Assembly: GCA_963759955.1 (NCBI GenBank)
Contig: CAVXCA010000090.1
Span: forward strand, 15,844 to 79,843
DNA from: Roseiarcus sp963759955
GTDB taxonomy: Bacteria; Pseudomonadota; Alphaproteobacteria; Rhizobiales; Beijerinckiaceae
Length of the DNA stretch: 64,000 bases
Direction: 5' to 3'
Below, piece by piece: positions 50,957-60,403 of the stretch. Position 1 is the first letter of the stretch; the number at the start of each line of letters is the position of its first letter. Below the pieces are notes generated by a model. The model did not search any database. It worked only from the letters and a program-made list of their open reading frames with translations, and was not told where the DNA came from. The position numbers were made by a program, and so were the translations under genes.

Positions 50957-53329
50957 ATGAAACAGCGGCCGCCAATTCGCAACAATACGCCAGGCTCGTC
51001 CCCGGCGCTGCAGCGCGCGCTGCAATTGCATCAGCTCGGAAATCTCGATCAGGCCGAGCGTCTCTACAAGGCGATCCTTGCGACGCAGCCGACGAATTTC
51101 GAGGCCTTGCGCCAGCAGGGCGTTCTTCAATACCAACAAGGCCGGCACGGCGAAGCGTTGCAGTCGATGCGCGCGGCTCTACGCGTTGCGCCGACCCACG
51201 CGGCGGCGTGGTCGGATTTTGGCGTCATTCACGCGGCGAACGGTCGCCTCCAGGAGGCTGTCACCTGTTACGACCAGGCGCTCGCGCTCGATCCCAACCA
51301 GACCGACGCCCTCATCAACAGGGGCAACGCGCTGGTGGCGCTCGATCGCCGCCAGGACGCGCTTGCGAGCTACGACCGAGCGATCGCCCTCAAGCCCGGA
51401 TTGGTGGAGGCGCTCAACAATCGCGGCGGGGTGCTGCGCGAGCTCGAGCGCCCCGCGGAAGCGCTGGAGACCTTGGACAAGGCGCTCGCCATCAGGCCGA
51501 ACTACGCCGACGCGCTCAGCAATCGCGGCAACGCGCTCATCGATCTGGGACGCGCTCAAGAGGCGCTCGAATGCTACGACAAGGCGCTGGCCGCGAATCC
51601 CGTCGCCGCCAACGCGCTCAACAACCGCGGCAACGCGCTCATGAAACTGGGGCGCCCTGGCGAGGCGCTGGCCAGTTACGAAAAGGCGCTCGCCCAAAAT
51701 CCCCAAAATGCCGAGGCATGGAGCAATCGCGGCCAAGCGCTCAGGGAGTTACACCGATATATTGAATCTCTCGAAAGTTTAGTCAAAGCGCTTTCTCTGG
51801 CGCCAGGTCATGCCACGGCATACAATAATATTGGCAGTACGTTTCTCGACCTCAAACGTCCGGCGGAGGCGCTGACGAATTTCGACAGGGCGATCGGATT
51901 GAAGCCCGATTACGCCGAGGCTCTGTGCAACCGCGCGATCGCGCTGATCAAGCTCGATCGATCCGAGGAGGCGCTCGCGAGCCTCGAGGCGGCCCTCGCG
52001 CTCAAGCCCGAATTTGCCGAGGCTCACTGCAACCGCGGCGTAGCGCTCGCCAAGCTCAACCGCGAAGAGGAGTCGTTAGCGAGCTACGACCGCGCGATCG
52101 CCATCAAGCCGGACTATGCGCTGGCCCACGAAAACAAGGGCGTGGCGTTGCTTCAACTCGGCCGTGTCGCGCAGGCGACCGCCGCTCTTGACGACGCCAT
52201 CAAGCGGGCCCCGGAGAGAGCGCGTTCCTACTTTCACTTCGCGCTGTCGAAGCGCTTGGAGCGCGGCGACCCGCGCTTCGAGGCTCTGGAAGGGCTGACG
52301 CGCGAGAACTCGTCGCTGGACGCGGAGGAACGAGCGTACGCGCATTTCGCGCTGGGCAAGGCCTACGCCGACATCGAGGATTATGGGCAGTCCTTTCATC
52401 ACCTTTCGGCCGGCGCCGCGCTGAAGCGCCAGCTATGCCCGTACGACGAGGCCGCGGTCCTCGGCGATCTCGAACGCAGGCGGCTCACTTACACCGCGGA
52501 ACCGATGGAGCGCCATCGCGGCAGCGGCGATCCTTCCGAGGTTCCCGTGTTCGTCGTCGGCATGCCGCGCTCGGGCACCACGCTCGTCGAACAGATCTTG
52601 GCGAGCCATCGCGACGTTCACGGCGCTGGGGAGATCAGCGATTTCGACCAGGCGGGGACGGCGCTCGGCGGCGCCGCCGGCCGAGCGCTCCGCGACCCTG
52701 AGGCCGTCTGGCAAATGAGCGGCGAACAATTTCGCCAACTCGGCGCGAGCTACCTTCAACGCATCCGCGCGACCGCGCCCGCGGCGAGCCGGATCGTCAA
52801 CAAGATGCCGGAGAATTTCCGCTTCGCCGGCATGATCGCCCTCGCGCTGCCCAACGCCCGCATCCTTCACGTCCGGCGCGACCCCGTCGACACCTGCTTT
52901 TCCTGCTTCTCGACCCTGTTTTCGGAAAGCCAGCCCTACACATACGACCTCGCGGAGCTCGGCCGTTACTACCGCGCATACGAGGCGTTGATGGACGTTT
53001 GGCGTCGCGTCTTGCCGCAAGGGATGGTGATCGAGGTGCAATACGAGGACGTGGTCGCCGATCTCGAGGGACAGGCCCGCCGCATCCTCGGCCATTGCGG
53101 CCTCGAATGGGACGCTCGCTGTCTCGAATTTCACCGCAACGCGCGAAGCGTGCGCACGGCCAGCCTCGCTCAGGTGCGCCGTCCCCTTTACAAGAGTTCG
53201 GTGGGACGGTGGCGGCCGTACCAGCCCTTCCTCGGGCCTCTCCTCGCCGCGCTCGGCGCTTCAATCCCCTCCGCCGACCGCGTTCGCGCGCCGATCGACG
53301 AACCGACGTCGTCGGCTTTCGCGGCGTAG
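50957..53329 (+). CDS. TPR-repeat sulfotransferase family protein
   Basis: A 790-residue protein. Residues about 15-445 hold roughly twelve regular 34-residue TPRs (for example ALNNRGNALMKLGRPGEALA). The C-terminal part (from about 530) is a sulfotransferase domain: the PAPS phosphate loop VVGMPRSGTTLVEQILASH at about 533, RIVNKMPENF, and the 3'-phosphate site ILHVRRDPVDTCFS with Arg and Ser. PAPS-dependent sulfation of a protein or glycan bound by the repeats is inferred, and the acceptor is unknown. The domain pair is widespread in Proteobacteria. Confidence 0.9.
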   Translation: MKQRPPIRNNTPGSSPALQRALQLHQLGNLDQAERLYKAILATQPTNFEALRQQGVLQYQQGRHGEALQSMRAALRVAPTHAAAWSDFGVIHAANGRLQEAVTCYDQALALDPNQTDALINRGNALVALDRRQDALASYDRAIALKPGLVEALNNRGGVLRELERPAEALETLDKALAIRPNYADALSNRGNALIDLGRAQEALECYDKALAANPVAANALNNRGNALMKLGRPGEALASYEKALAQNPQNAEAWSNRGQALRELHRYIESLESLVKALSLAPGHATAYNNIGSTFLDLKRPAEALTNFDRAIGLKPDYAEALCNRAIALIKLDRSEEALASLEAALALKPEFAEAHCNRGVALAKLNREEESLASYDRAIAIKPDYALAHENKGVALLQLGRVAQATAALDDAIKRAPERARSYFHFALSKRLERGDPRFEALEGLTRENSSLDAEERAYAHFALGKAYADIEDYGQSFHHLSAGAALKRQLCPYDEAAVLGDLERRRLTYTAEPMERHRGSGDPSEVPVFVVGMPRSGTTLVEQILASHRDVHGAGEISDFDQAGTALGGAAGRALRDPEAVWQMSGEQFRQLGASYLQRIRATAPAASRIVNKMPENFRFAGMIALALPNARILHVRRDPVDTCFSCFSTLFSESQPYTYDLAELGRYYRAYEALMDVWRRVLPQGMVIEVQYEDVVADLEGQARRILGHCGLEWDARCLEFHRNARSVRTASLAQVRRPLYKSSVGRWRPYQPFLGPLLAALGASIPSADRVRAPIDEPTSSAFAA

Positions 53330-53359
53330 CGCGTTTCGCCGACGTTCGGATTCTGTCTT

Positions 53360-54097
53360 CTATCCCCCCGCCTCCGCCTTGGCCGCCGCCGCCAGGAACG
53401 CGCGCCGCGAATCCGGCATCGGCAGGCCGCGCGGGGCGAAGAGATCGCGCATCAGGAAGAAGCCGGTGAGGCGGAACGCGTCGGCGACCTCGGCCGGCTC
53501 GGGCGCCGGCGCCGCGGCGCCGAGGCGCAAGAAAGCCGGCAGCGGCAGCAGCCGCTCCTTCCACGCTTCGCCCGCCGCCGCGCTGACGGCGCGGCCCGAC
53601 TTGGGCGAGACATAGATCAAATCGTCGCGCGCCCCGGTCGCCGCGCAGCATTCGAGATCGAGCGCAAAGCCGCATTCGGCGAGCACTTGCGCCTCGAAGC
53701 GCGCGATCAGCGCCGGCGCCAGCGCCACATCGTCGAGATGGTCGGCGATCAGCGCCAGCGCTTCGAACAACGACTCGTGCGGATCGCGCTCGGGCAACAG
53801 GCGCATCAGGGCGCCGAGGTAGCCGACGCCGGAGAGCGCAAGGCCGCTGGCGATGAGCCGACCGGCCCTCAGCGCGAGCGGTTCCACCGCATAGGCTCCG
53901 AGATGTTCGTCGAGGCGCGCGCGCCAGACGAGGCCGAGACTGTTGCCGGGTTGCAGGGAGCCTTGCAGGCGCGACGATCGGCCGCCGCGCACCAGCCCGA
54001 GATGGCGTCCATGCTTGCGCGTCATCGCCTCGACGATCGCCGAACTCTCGCCATGGCGCCGAACGCCGATGACGATGCCTTCGTCGCGCCACTCCAT
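53360..54097 (-). CDS. recO: DNA repair protein RecO
   Basis: A protein of 245 residues. The N-terminal OB fold starts MEWRDEGIVIGVRRHGESSA and continues ASSRL-type sequence (here GGRSSRLQGSLQPGNSLGL). The C-terminal helical part has CGFALDLECCAATGARDDLI followed by YVSPKSGRAVS. RecO loads RecA with RecR on gapped DNA. ATG 54097 lies 14 bp after the MFS gene stop, so they are probably co-transcribed. Confidence 0.93.
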   Translation of the reverse strand: MEWRDEGIVIGVRRHGESSAIVEAMTRKHGRHLGLVRGGRSSRLQGSLQPGNSLGLVWRARLDEHLGAYAVEPLALRAGRLIASGLALSGVGYLGALMRLLPERDPHESLFEALALIADHLDDVALAPALIARFEAQVLAECGFALDLECCAATGARDDLIYVSPKSGRAVSAAAGEAWKERLLPLPAFLRLGAAAPAPEPAEVADAFRLTGFFLMRDLFAPRGLPMPDSRRAFLAAAAKAEAGG

Positions 54098-54111
54098 CGC
54101 GCCGCTCCGTC

Positions 54112-55350
54112 TCAAGTCCTGATAAGATGGCGCGGCGGCGGGACTTTGGAAAGGCGCAGCGCGATGAACAGCGCCGCTCCCGTCAGCGCCGCGAGCAGCG
54201 CGGCGACGCCGGGCCAACCCGCCCGCGCGAAGAACAAGCCGCCTGCCGAGCCCGCCAGGCTCGAACCGACGTAGTAGAAGAACAGATAGAGCGCCGAGGC
54301 CTGCGCGCGCGCGCCGTGCGCCCTGAGGCCGATCCAACTCGAAGCGATCGAATGGGCGCCGAAGAATCCCCAGGTGATCAGGCCGACGCCGACGATGATG
54401 GCGACGATATTGTCCGGCAGCGTCGCCGCCACGCCTGCCGCCTCGATCGCGATCGCGATCCACAGCACGCGCCGGCGCCCATAGCGGCCGGCGAGATCCC
54501 CCATCGCCATCGAGCTGACCGCGCCGAGGAGGTAGAGCACGAAGATCAGGCCGATGGTGGTCTGGCTCAATGAAAACGGCGGCGCCGACAGGCGAAAGCC
54601 GATGTAATTGTAGGCGCAGACGAACGAGCCCATCAGCAGGAACCCTTCGGCGAACAAAAGGCGCAGGCCGGGATCGGAACAATGCGCCGCAAGCGAGCCG
54701 GCGAGACTGCGGAAGTCCGGGCGGCGCGGCGAAAACCGGCGCGAAGGCGGCAGAGCCGAAGCGATCAGCGCCGCGCCGGCGAGGCCAATCGCGCCGACCG
54801 CCGCGATCGCGCTGCGCCAGCCGTAATGGTCGCTCAGCGCGGCGACGACGAGGCGCCCCGACATGCCGCCGAGCGTGCTGCCGGCGATGTAGAGCCCCAT
54901 CGCCAGGCCGATCGCCTGAGCGTCCATTTCGTCGCCGAGATAGGCCATCGCCACCGCCGGCAGGCCCGAGAGCGCCAGGCCCGCGAGCGCGCGCAACGCC
55001 AGCAGCGTCGGCCAGTCCGGCGTCAGCGCGGCGAGCATGGTGGCGAGCGAAGACGCGGCGAGCGAAACCGCCATGACGGGCTTCAGTCCGACAAGCTCGG
55101 CGACGGCGCCCGCCGCGAACATCGCCACCGCGAGCGCGGCGGTGGTCGTCGAAAGCGAAAGGCTCGCCACGGCGGGCGAGATCGCGAACTCGCGCGCAAA
55201 CACCGGCATCAACGGCTGCACGCTGTAGAGCAGCGCGAAGGTGCAGAAGCCGCCGAAGAACAAGGGCGCGGTCGCGCGCCAGAACGCCGCGTCGGAGCGC
55301 GATATCTTGGGCAGGTTCGGGCGCGGCGGAGACGAGTCGGCGGCGGACAT
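54112..55350 (-). CDS. MFS transporter, YnfM-like efflux permease
   Basis: A 12-helix major facilitator of 412 residues. It has YSVQPLMPVFAREFAISPAV near helix 1, a motif A-like loop (VAELVGLKPVM), LSGLPAVAMAYLGDEM, AGSTLGGMSGR in helix 5 and GDLAGRYGRRRVLW in the second half. This combination fits the YnfM/arabinose-efflux-like group. The substrate cannot be predicted. It lies upstream of recO on the same strand. Confidence 0.9.
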   Translation of the reverse strand: MSAADSSPPRPNLPKISRSDAAFWRATAPLFFGGFCTFALLYSVQPLMPVFAREFAISPAVASLSLSTTTAALAVAMFAAGAVAELVGLKPVMAVSLAASSLATMLAALTPDWPTLLALRALAGLALSGLPAVAMAYLGDEMDAQAIGLAMGLYIAGSTLGGMSGRLVVAALSDHYGWRSAIAAVGAIGLAGAALIASALPPSRRFSPRRPDFRSLAGSLAAHCSDPGLRLLFAEGFLLMGSFVCAYNYIGFRLSAPPFSLSQTTIGLIFVLYLLGAVSSMAMGDLAGRYGRRRVLWIAIAIEAAGVAATLPDNIVAIIVGVGLITWGFFGAHSIASSWIGLRAHGARAQASALYLFFYYVGSSLAGSAGGLFFARAGWPGVAALLAALTGAALFIALRLSKVPPPRHLIRT

Positions 55351-55480
55351 CCGCGCTTCTTAACCGCCGCGCGCCGAGAATGAAATCGCGAGGGGCGGGT
55401 CAGTTGGTCCGCGCCTTTGAATTTCGGCTTTCGACCCGAGCGGCCCTATGATGCGGGCGCCAAGCGTAGGATTTTGGCCG

Positions 55481-56179
55481 CTAGCTCTTCTTTCCGCGGA
55501 ACCCCGTCGCCAGCACGTAGAGTTCGGCGCTGTCGGCGCGGCTCGCTTTGGGCTTGAGATGGCGCACGACGGCAAAGTCGCGCTTGAGCCGCGCCAGCAA
55601 TTCGCCTTCCGAGCCGCCGTGCAGCACCTTGGCGAGAAAGAACCCGCCCGGCGCGAGCACGCTGGCGGCGAAATCGGCGGCGAGTTCGGCCAGGCCGACG
55701 ATGCGCAGGTGGTCGGTCTTGCGGTGGCCGGTGGCGTTGGCGGCCATATCGGACATCACGCCGTCGGCGGGGCCGCCGAGCCATTCGCGCAAGGCGTCCG
55801 GCGCGGCCGGGTCGTGAAAGTCCATCACCTTGAATTCGACGCCCTCGATGGCGTCGATCTCGAGAAGATCGATGCCGATCACCCGGCCCTTGCCTTCCGC
55901 CGATTTGACCGCGCGCGCGGCGACCTGGCTCCAGCCGCCCGGCGCGGCGCCGAGATCGACGATGCGCGCGCCGGGTCGAAACAGCTTATATTTCTCGGCG
56001 ATCTCGATCAGCTTGTAGGCGGCGCGCGAGCGCCATCCCTCGCGCTTGGCAAGCGCGACGAAGGGATCGTTGAGCTGACGCTCCAGCCACAGCGTCGAGG
56101 ACAGCGAACGCTTGCGCGCGGTGCGCACCCGCGTCTTCAGCGCCCGGCCGCCCTCGCGGCCCGATCCACCCGCAGCCAT
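55481..56179 (-). CDS. rlmE: 23S rRNA (uridine-2'-O-) methyltransferase RlmE
   Basis: An FtsJ-family enzyme of 232 residues that methylates U2552 of 23S rRNA. The catalytic K-D-K-E set is visible: Lys in RAAYKLIEI, Asp in GVMSDMAANATG, Lys in FLAKVLHGG and Glu in DSAELYVLATGF. The SAM motif is VDLGAAPGGWSQVA. ATG 56179 starts 2 bp after the ppx/gppA stop, so translation is coupled. The N-terminal 25 residues are a basic tail. Confidence 0.94.
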   Translation of the reverse strand: MAAGGSGREGGRALKTRVRTARKRSLSSTLWLERQLNDPFVALAKREGWRSRAAYKLIEIAEKYKLFRPGARIVDLGAAPGGWSQVAARAVKSAEGKGRVIGIDLLEIDAIEGVEFKVMDFHDPAAPDALREWLGGPADGVMSDMAANATGHRKTDHLRIVGLAELAADFAASVLAPGGFFLAKVLHGGSEGELLARLKRDFAVVRHLKPKASRADSAELYVLATGFRGKKS

Positions 56180-56180
56180 C

Positions 56181-57257
56181 CTAGGAGCCCGTTTCGCGCG
56201 CATGCCGGCCGACCCGGTCGGCGCGCATCATTTGCGTCAGGATGCCCTCGCGTAAGCCGCGATCGGCGATGCGGATGCGCTCGGCGGGAAAATGCCCGCG
56301 AATCGCCTCGAGGATCGCGCAGCCGGCGAGAACGAGGTCGGCCCGCTCCACGCCGATGCAGGCGTTGGCGACGCGTTCGGCGTAGCTCATCGCCTTGAGC
56401 CGCGCCACCGTGGCGTCGACTTCGGCGCTCGACAGCCAAAGGCCGTCGACAGCGCGGCGTTCGTATCGGGGCAGATTGAGATGCACGCCGGCGATGGTGG
56501 TGACCGTACCCGAGGTGCCCAACAGGTGGAAACGGCGGCATCGCTTGTGGCCGGCGACGCGCGCAGCGAAGGGGGCGAGCGATTCGGCGACGCAGCGCGT
56601 CATCGCGGCGAAAATCTCGGGCGTGACGTCGTCGCCGCCGAAGGTCTCGGCGAGCGACACGACGCCGTGGCGCAGCGATTCCCACGCCTCGATGCGGCCC
56701 ACGCACAAATGGTCGCGCCGAGACCGGTTCAGCCAGATGATCTCCGAGGAGCCGCCGCCGATATCGAACAGAACGATCGACTCGGCGTCGCGATCGGCGA
56801 GTTCGCCGCAGCCGGCGACGGCCAACGAGGCTTCGGTCTCGCGGTCGACGATCTCGAGCTGCAGCCCCAGGCGCTCGCGCACCCTGTCGAGGAATTCGGC
56901 GCCGTTTTCGGCGGCGCGGCACGCTTCGGTCGCGATCAAGCGCGCGCGGGAGACGCCGCGCGCCACCATCTTGTCGCGGCAGATCCTCAGCGCTTCGAGG
57001 GTGCGCTCGATCGCGGCTTCGCTCAGCCGGCCGGTCTGCGAAAGCCCTTCGCCCAGCCGGACGATGCGCGAGAACGCGTCCACCACCCGAAAACCGTCGG
57101 CTGTCGGACGCGCGACCAGAAGGCGGCAATTGTTCGTGCCCAGATCCAGCGCGGCATAGGGCCCCGGCGCGCCCCGCCCCGGCCCTGAATGGCCGAGCGG
57201 CGAGGCGAGCAGCGGCGTATGCGCGGAATTTGGGCTCAATGGCGAGGATTGAGCCAA
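56181..57257 (-). CDS. Ppx/GppA phosphatase family protein
   Basis: An ASKHA-fold exopolyphosphatase or pppGpp phosphatase-like protein of about 358 residues. Phosphate-binding loops are YAALDLGTNNCRLLVA at the N-terminus and VLFDIGGGSSEIIWLN (about 160-175). HLLGTSGTVTTIAG completes the site. The length matches the short alphaproteobacterial form without the C-terminal HD extension. The start is uncertain: TTG 57257 has GGAG 7 bp upstream; TTG 57362 would add 35 residues. It is followed immediately by rlmE, a conserved pairing. Confidence 0.88.
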   Translation of the reverse strand: MAQSSPLSPNSAHTPLLASPLGHSGPGRGAPGPYAALDLGTNNCRLLVARPTADGFRVVDAFSRIVRLGEGLSQTGRLSEAAIERTLEALRICRDKMVARGVSRARLIATEACRAAENGAEFLDRVRERLGLQLEIVDRETEASLAVAGCGELADRDAESIVLFDIGGGSSEIIWLNRSRRDHLCVGRIEAWESLRHGVVSLAETFGGDDVTPEIFAAMTRCVAESLAPFAARVAGHKRCRRFHLLGTSGTVTTIAGVHLNLPRYERRAVDGLWLSSAEVDATVARLKAMSYAERVANACIGVERADLVLAGCAILEAIRGHFPAERIRIADRGLREGILTQMMRADRVGRHARETGS

Positions 57258-57367
57258 CCAAAACTCCTTGCGCCCCGACGCGGGTTGCGCCCGAGGCCAA
57301 TTTTCGTCGCCGACTGTAGCAAGCTTGACGGAGGATGCAATGCGCGCCGCGGCGCCGGACAATCGGC

Positions 57368-57886
57368 TCAGGGCTTGAAGAACGGGTGGCGCACCTTGTC
57401 GCCGACCCTCAGGCCGATCTCAGCCGCGATCCCGCCGTTCAATTCGAGCACCGCGACGCAGGGGCCGGCGGAGGGAATGATCGTCTCGGAGAGCGGCTCG
57501 GCGCCGGCGGCGATCCGCGTCACCGTCCCGTCGCGCGCGATGAAAATCATGTCGAGAGGGATGTAGGTGTTCTTCATCCAGAAGGAGACCGGCGCGTCGC
57601 GATCGAACTCGAACAACATGCCGCGGTCGGCGGGCATGTAGCGCCGGTACATCAGGCCCTTTTCGCGCGCCGCTTCGTCGCCGGCGATTTCGACCTGGAA
57701 CGCGTGAACGCCGCTCGCGGTGGCGATGGTGAGCGAATCGAACTCGTCGGCGCGCGAGCGGTCCGACGCCAACAGGCACAGCGCGAGGACGACGACCGCC
57801 ATCGCCACGGCTCGCCCGAGCCGCCTTCGCGCGCCTGAAGAGCCGGCGCCACCGAGCCATCGCCAACCGCGCCGATCAACCTGCAC
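57368..57886 (-). CDS. DUF192 family exported protein
   Basis: A protein of 172 residues with a basic N-terminus and a hydrophobic export/anchor segment (about 26-42, VAMAVVVLALCLLAS). The DUF192 domain follows: EKGLMYRRYMPADRGMLFEF, PVSFWMKNTYIPLDMIFI and the C-terminal VLELNGGIAAEIGLRVGDKV. It probably functions outside the cytoplasm; no activity is established. It lies upstream of ppx/gppA on the same strand. Confidence 0.87.
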   Translation of the reverse strand: MQVDRRGWRWLGGAGSSGARRRLGRAVAMAVVVLALCLLASDRSRADEFDSLTIATASGVHAFQVEIAGDEAAREKGLMYRRYMPADRGMLFEFDRDAPVSFWMKNTYIPLDMIFIARDGTVTRIAAGAEPLSETIIPSAGPCVAVLELNGGIAAEIGLRVGDKVRHPFFKP

Positions 57887-57919
57887 GCTCGAAATCCCTT
57901 GCCGCCCGCGCGCCGCGCC

Positions 57920-58510
57920 TCAATGCGAGGAGGGAACCCTCGCGCCTTCCAGCGGGCGCACCTCGGCGGCCAGCAACCCCTTGGGTCCCGGCCCGAAGCG
58001 GGCGAGCATGGTGTCGCCCGGCTGGGGATCGGCGAAGCCGTAGCGTCGCAAGGTCTCCATGTGGACGAAGATGTCCTCGGTGCCTTCGCCGCGCGTCAGG
58101 AAGCCGAAACCGCGTGACCGATTGAACCACTTGACGATGACGATTTCAAACGCGCCGACCGAAGTCGCTTGCGAGCGCGTGCGCGCCGGCGGCAATTGCG
58201 GCGGCTGCCCGCCTTCGCCCTGGGTGACCGAGAGCACGCGAAAGACCTGCAGTCCCCGCTCGCGACGCTGCGCTTCGGCGACGACCCGCGCGCCCTCGAA
58301 GATGGTTTGGAAGCCGTCGCGCCGCAGCACCGTCACGTGAATCAGCACGTCCGCTTCGCCGTTGTCGGGAACGATGAAGCCGTAGCCCTTGGAGATGTCG
58401 AACCACTTGACCCGTCCGACGACCTCGACCAAGCCGACCGGCCGCTCTTCTGCGAGCGCCACGGTTTGACCGGGGAGCGTCGGCAGGCTCTTCAACACGT
58501 CTTCGCTCAC
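57920..58510 (-). CDS. two-domain cold shock protein
   Basis: A protein of about 196 residues with two cold shock domains: GRVKWFDISKGYGFIVPDNG with VLIHVTVLRRDG, and VKWFNRSRGFGFLTRGEG with IFVHMETLRRYG. These RNP1/RNP2-type motifs bind single-stranded nucleic acid. Double-CSD proteins are typical of Rhizobiales. The start is taken as GTG 58510 (SEDVLKSLPTL) with GGGGG upstream; GTG 58531 would add seven residues. It lies upstream of the DUF192 gene with a 33-bp gap. Confidence 0.9.
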   Translation of the reverse strand: MSEDVLKSLPTLPGQTVALAEERPVGLVEVVGRVKWFDISKGYGFIVPDNGEADVLIHVTVLRRDGFQTIFEGARVVAEAQRRERGLQVFRVLSVTQGEGGQPPQLPPARTRSQATSVGAFEIVIVKWFNRSRGFGFLTRGEGTEDIFVHMETLRRYGFADPQPGDTMLARFGPGPKGLLAAEVRPLEGARVPSSH

Positions 58511-58787
58511 ATTGGCCCCCAAGCAACGCACGCGCCGACGCGGTCGACGCGCTAGAGCAAGACTTGCGCAACGTTGGAAGGGAGCGGTCCGCCAAGCCCC
58601 GCTTCACACGCGACGAAAAGCCGCGCAAGTGATTCTCTCGAAGCAAGGATACCAAAACCGCGATGGCGGCCTAGCGAAATCGCAACGAACGTTCGAATCG
58701 TTGTGGATAGACGCGCGCCGCGCTCGGCGACGCGCGAGGTCGATCGCCTGTATCAGGCGGAAATGAAAGGCGGAGCGAAGTCTTCGC

Positions 58788-59183
58788 TCACTCGCCTTCG
58801 TCTTCCGGCTCGGGCGGCGGCGCCATGCCTTCGAGCCCGCGCAGCAAGTCTTCTTCCGTCATGCGATCGAACTGCGCATCGGCGCTAGCGTCGGCTTGCA
58901 TGGGCGCCGCGGAATGGATCATCGGCGGCGCGGCCTCGGCCTCGGGCTCGTCGACTTCGACGTGCTTCTGCAGCGCGTGAATGACGTCTTCCTTCAGATC
59001 GTCGGGCGCCAATTTCGATTCGGCGATTTCGCGCAACGCGACCACGGGATTCTTGTCGTTGTCGCGCGGGACGTAGATCTGCGCGCCCGACGAGATCGCG
59101 CGGGCGCGATGGCTCGCCATCAGAACGAGGTCGAAACGGTTGTCGACCTTGTCGATGCAGTCTTCAACTGTGACGCGGGCCAT
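58788..59183 (-). CDS. rpoZ: RNA polymerase omega subunit
   Basis: Omega subunit of 131 residues that helps assemble RNA polymerase. The N-terminal family core is MARVTVEDCIDKVDNRFDLV, then LMASHRARAISSGAQ and NPVVALREIAE. The last 60 residues are acidic and variable, longer than in E. coli but normal in alphaproteobacteria. ATG 59183 is chosen because the conserved core starts there. Confidence 0.96.
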   Translation of the reverse strand: MARVTVEDCIDKVDNRFDLVLMASHRARAISSGAQIYVPRDNDKNPVVALREIAESKLAPDDLKEDVIHALQKHVEVDEPEAEAAPPMIHSAAPMQADASADAQFDRMTEEDLLRGLEGMAPPPEPEDEGE

Positions 59184-59295
59184 GGCCGCTCCTTGCGAAC
59201 GAATAGGGAATTGTGAGGAAGGACGGCTCCTACACCGTAGCGCGCGGTAAAGCAAGCTTTTCGGATAACGGGAGGCGCTTTGGGGCGCCGCGTTT

Positions 59296-59799
59296 CTACA
59301 GCGCCTTCTCCCAAGTCTCGCCGACGAGGTCCTTGCCGAAGCTGTGGTGGCGCTCCGAGGAAGTCAGCGTGAACCCCGCCGCTTCGTAAAGGCGGCGGGC
59401 GGCGACCAGCACGTCGTTGGTCCACAGCGTGACGCTGCGATAGCCGGCCCGCTCGGCGAATTGCAGCGCTTCCTCGACGAGGCGGCGGCCGAGGCCGAGC
59501 CCTCGCGCGTCCGGTTCTACATAGAGAAGCCGGAGCTTGCCGACGCCCTGCCCCGCGTCGACCAGAAACACCGCGCCGACGATTGCGCCGTCGCGTTCCG
59601 CCACCCAGCAGCGTTCTTTGCCGGGATCGTGGGCCTTGAGAAACCGGCCGGCGATTTCGGCGACCAGCCCCTCGAAGGATTCATCCCAGCCATATTCGGC
59701 GGCGTAGAGCGCGCCGTGACGATGAATGATCCAGCCGATGTCGCCCGGCGCGTGCCGACGGATGACGACCGGGCTCTCGTTCGCCGATGCGGCTGACAC
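59296..59799 (-). CDS. GNAT family N-acetyltransferase
   Basis: A 167-residue GNAT enzyme. The acetyl-CoA binding motif A is LLYVEPDARGLGLGRRLVEE (about 90-109), with motif B in RRLYEAAGFTLTSSERHHSF. The GDIGWIIHRHGALYAAEYGW start is typical of GNAT domains often fused to MarR regulators; here it stands alone. The substrate is unknown. It lies upstream of rpoZ on the same strand with a gap of about 110 bp. Confidence 0.9.
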   Translation of the reverse strand: MSAASANESPVVIRRHAPGDIGWIIHRHGALYAAEYGWDESFEGLVAEIAGRFLKAHDPGKERCWVAERDGAIVGAVFLVDAGQGVGKLRLLYVEPDARGLGLGRRLVEEALQFAERAGYRSVTLWTNDVLVAARRLYEAAGFTLTSSERHHSFGKDLVGETWEKAL

Positions 59800-59816
59800 T
59801 TACGCCACGACGTTCG

Positions 59817-60161
59817 TCATGGCTCCGAGAACATGAACAGCGGCTCCGGCCGGCCGGGCGGGTTGAACCGGCTCGGCAGCAGATCGAAGCCGCGATTGGC
59901 GAACGACGTGCCGAAATCGGAGGGGGAACCTGGCGCGGAATCGCTTACGTAGCGGTCGCCCGTGCCCGCCTCGCTCCAGCTGGGCGGGCCGGGGTCGAGA
60001 TAGGTTCGCGGCCGGGCGTGGACGATGATGTCGCCCGCATGGACGACGGGATGAACGACGTGATGGCGCAGCGGCCGAACGGAAGTCTGCGCCTGCGCCA
60101 CAGGCGCCGCGAGCGCCAAAGCGAGCGCCGCCGCAACCCACATATTCAGGGAACGAGCCAT
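59817..60161 (-). CDS. small secreted hypothetical protein
   Basis: A 114-residue protein with a clear signal peptide (MARSLNMWVAAALALALAAP, cleavage after AQAQ). The mature part is rich in His and Pro (RPLRHHVVHPVVHAGDIIVH) with no recognised domain; it resembles short periplasmic proteins found across Rhizobiales. ATG 60161 is supported by GGAGG just upstream. Function unknown. Confidence 0.7.
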   Translation of the reverse strand: MARSLNMWVAAALALALAAPVAQAQTSVRPLRHHVVHPVVHAGDIIVHARPRTYLDPGPPSWSEAGTGDRYVSDSAPGSPSDFGTSFANRGFDLLPSRFNPPGRPEPLFMFSEP

Positions 60162-60403
60162 CGACCTCCTCCTTTGCCTCCCGCGCCGCGATGAGGAACC
60201 ATTCCACGAATGCTCATTCGGCGCATTGACCTGCCGCAACACGCGGGAACCAGGGCCTGTCGCGCTCGGCGCGACCGAGCAAATACTCTAAGCACGGATA
60301 TCGTGCATTTTATGTTTAACAATCGCATGAAATTACATTCACGCATCGGGCGTGACGCGGCCGCGATCGCGCCGCGACGCCGTCGGCGGGGCCGCGATGT
60401 CGC

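Noticed and set aside
58680..58715. tRNA-like T-arm sequence (gttcgaatcg)
   Set aside because: No acceptor stem, D-arm or anticodon arm can be paired around it.
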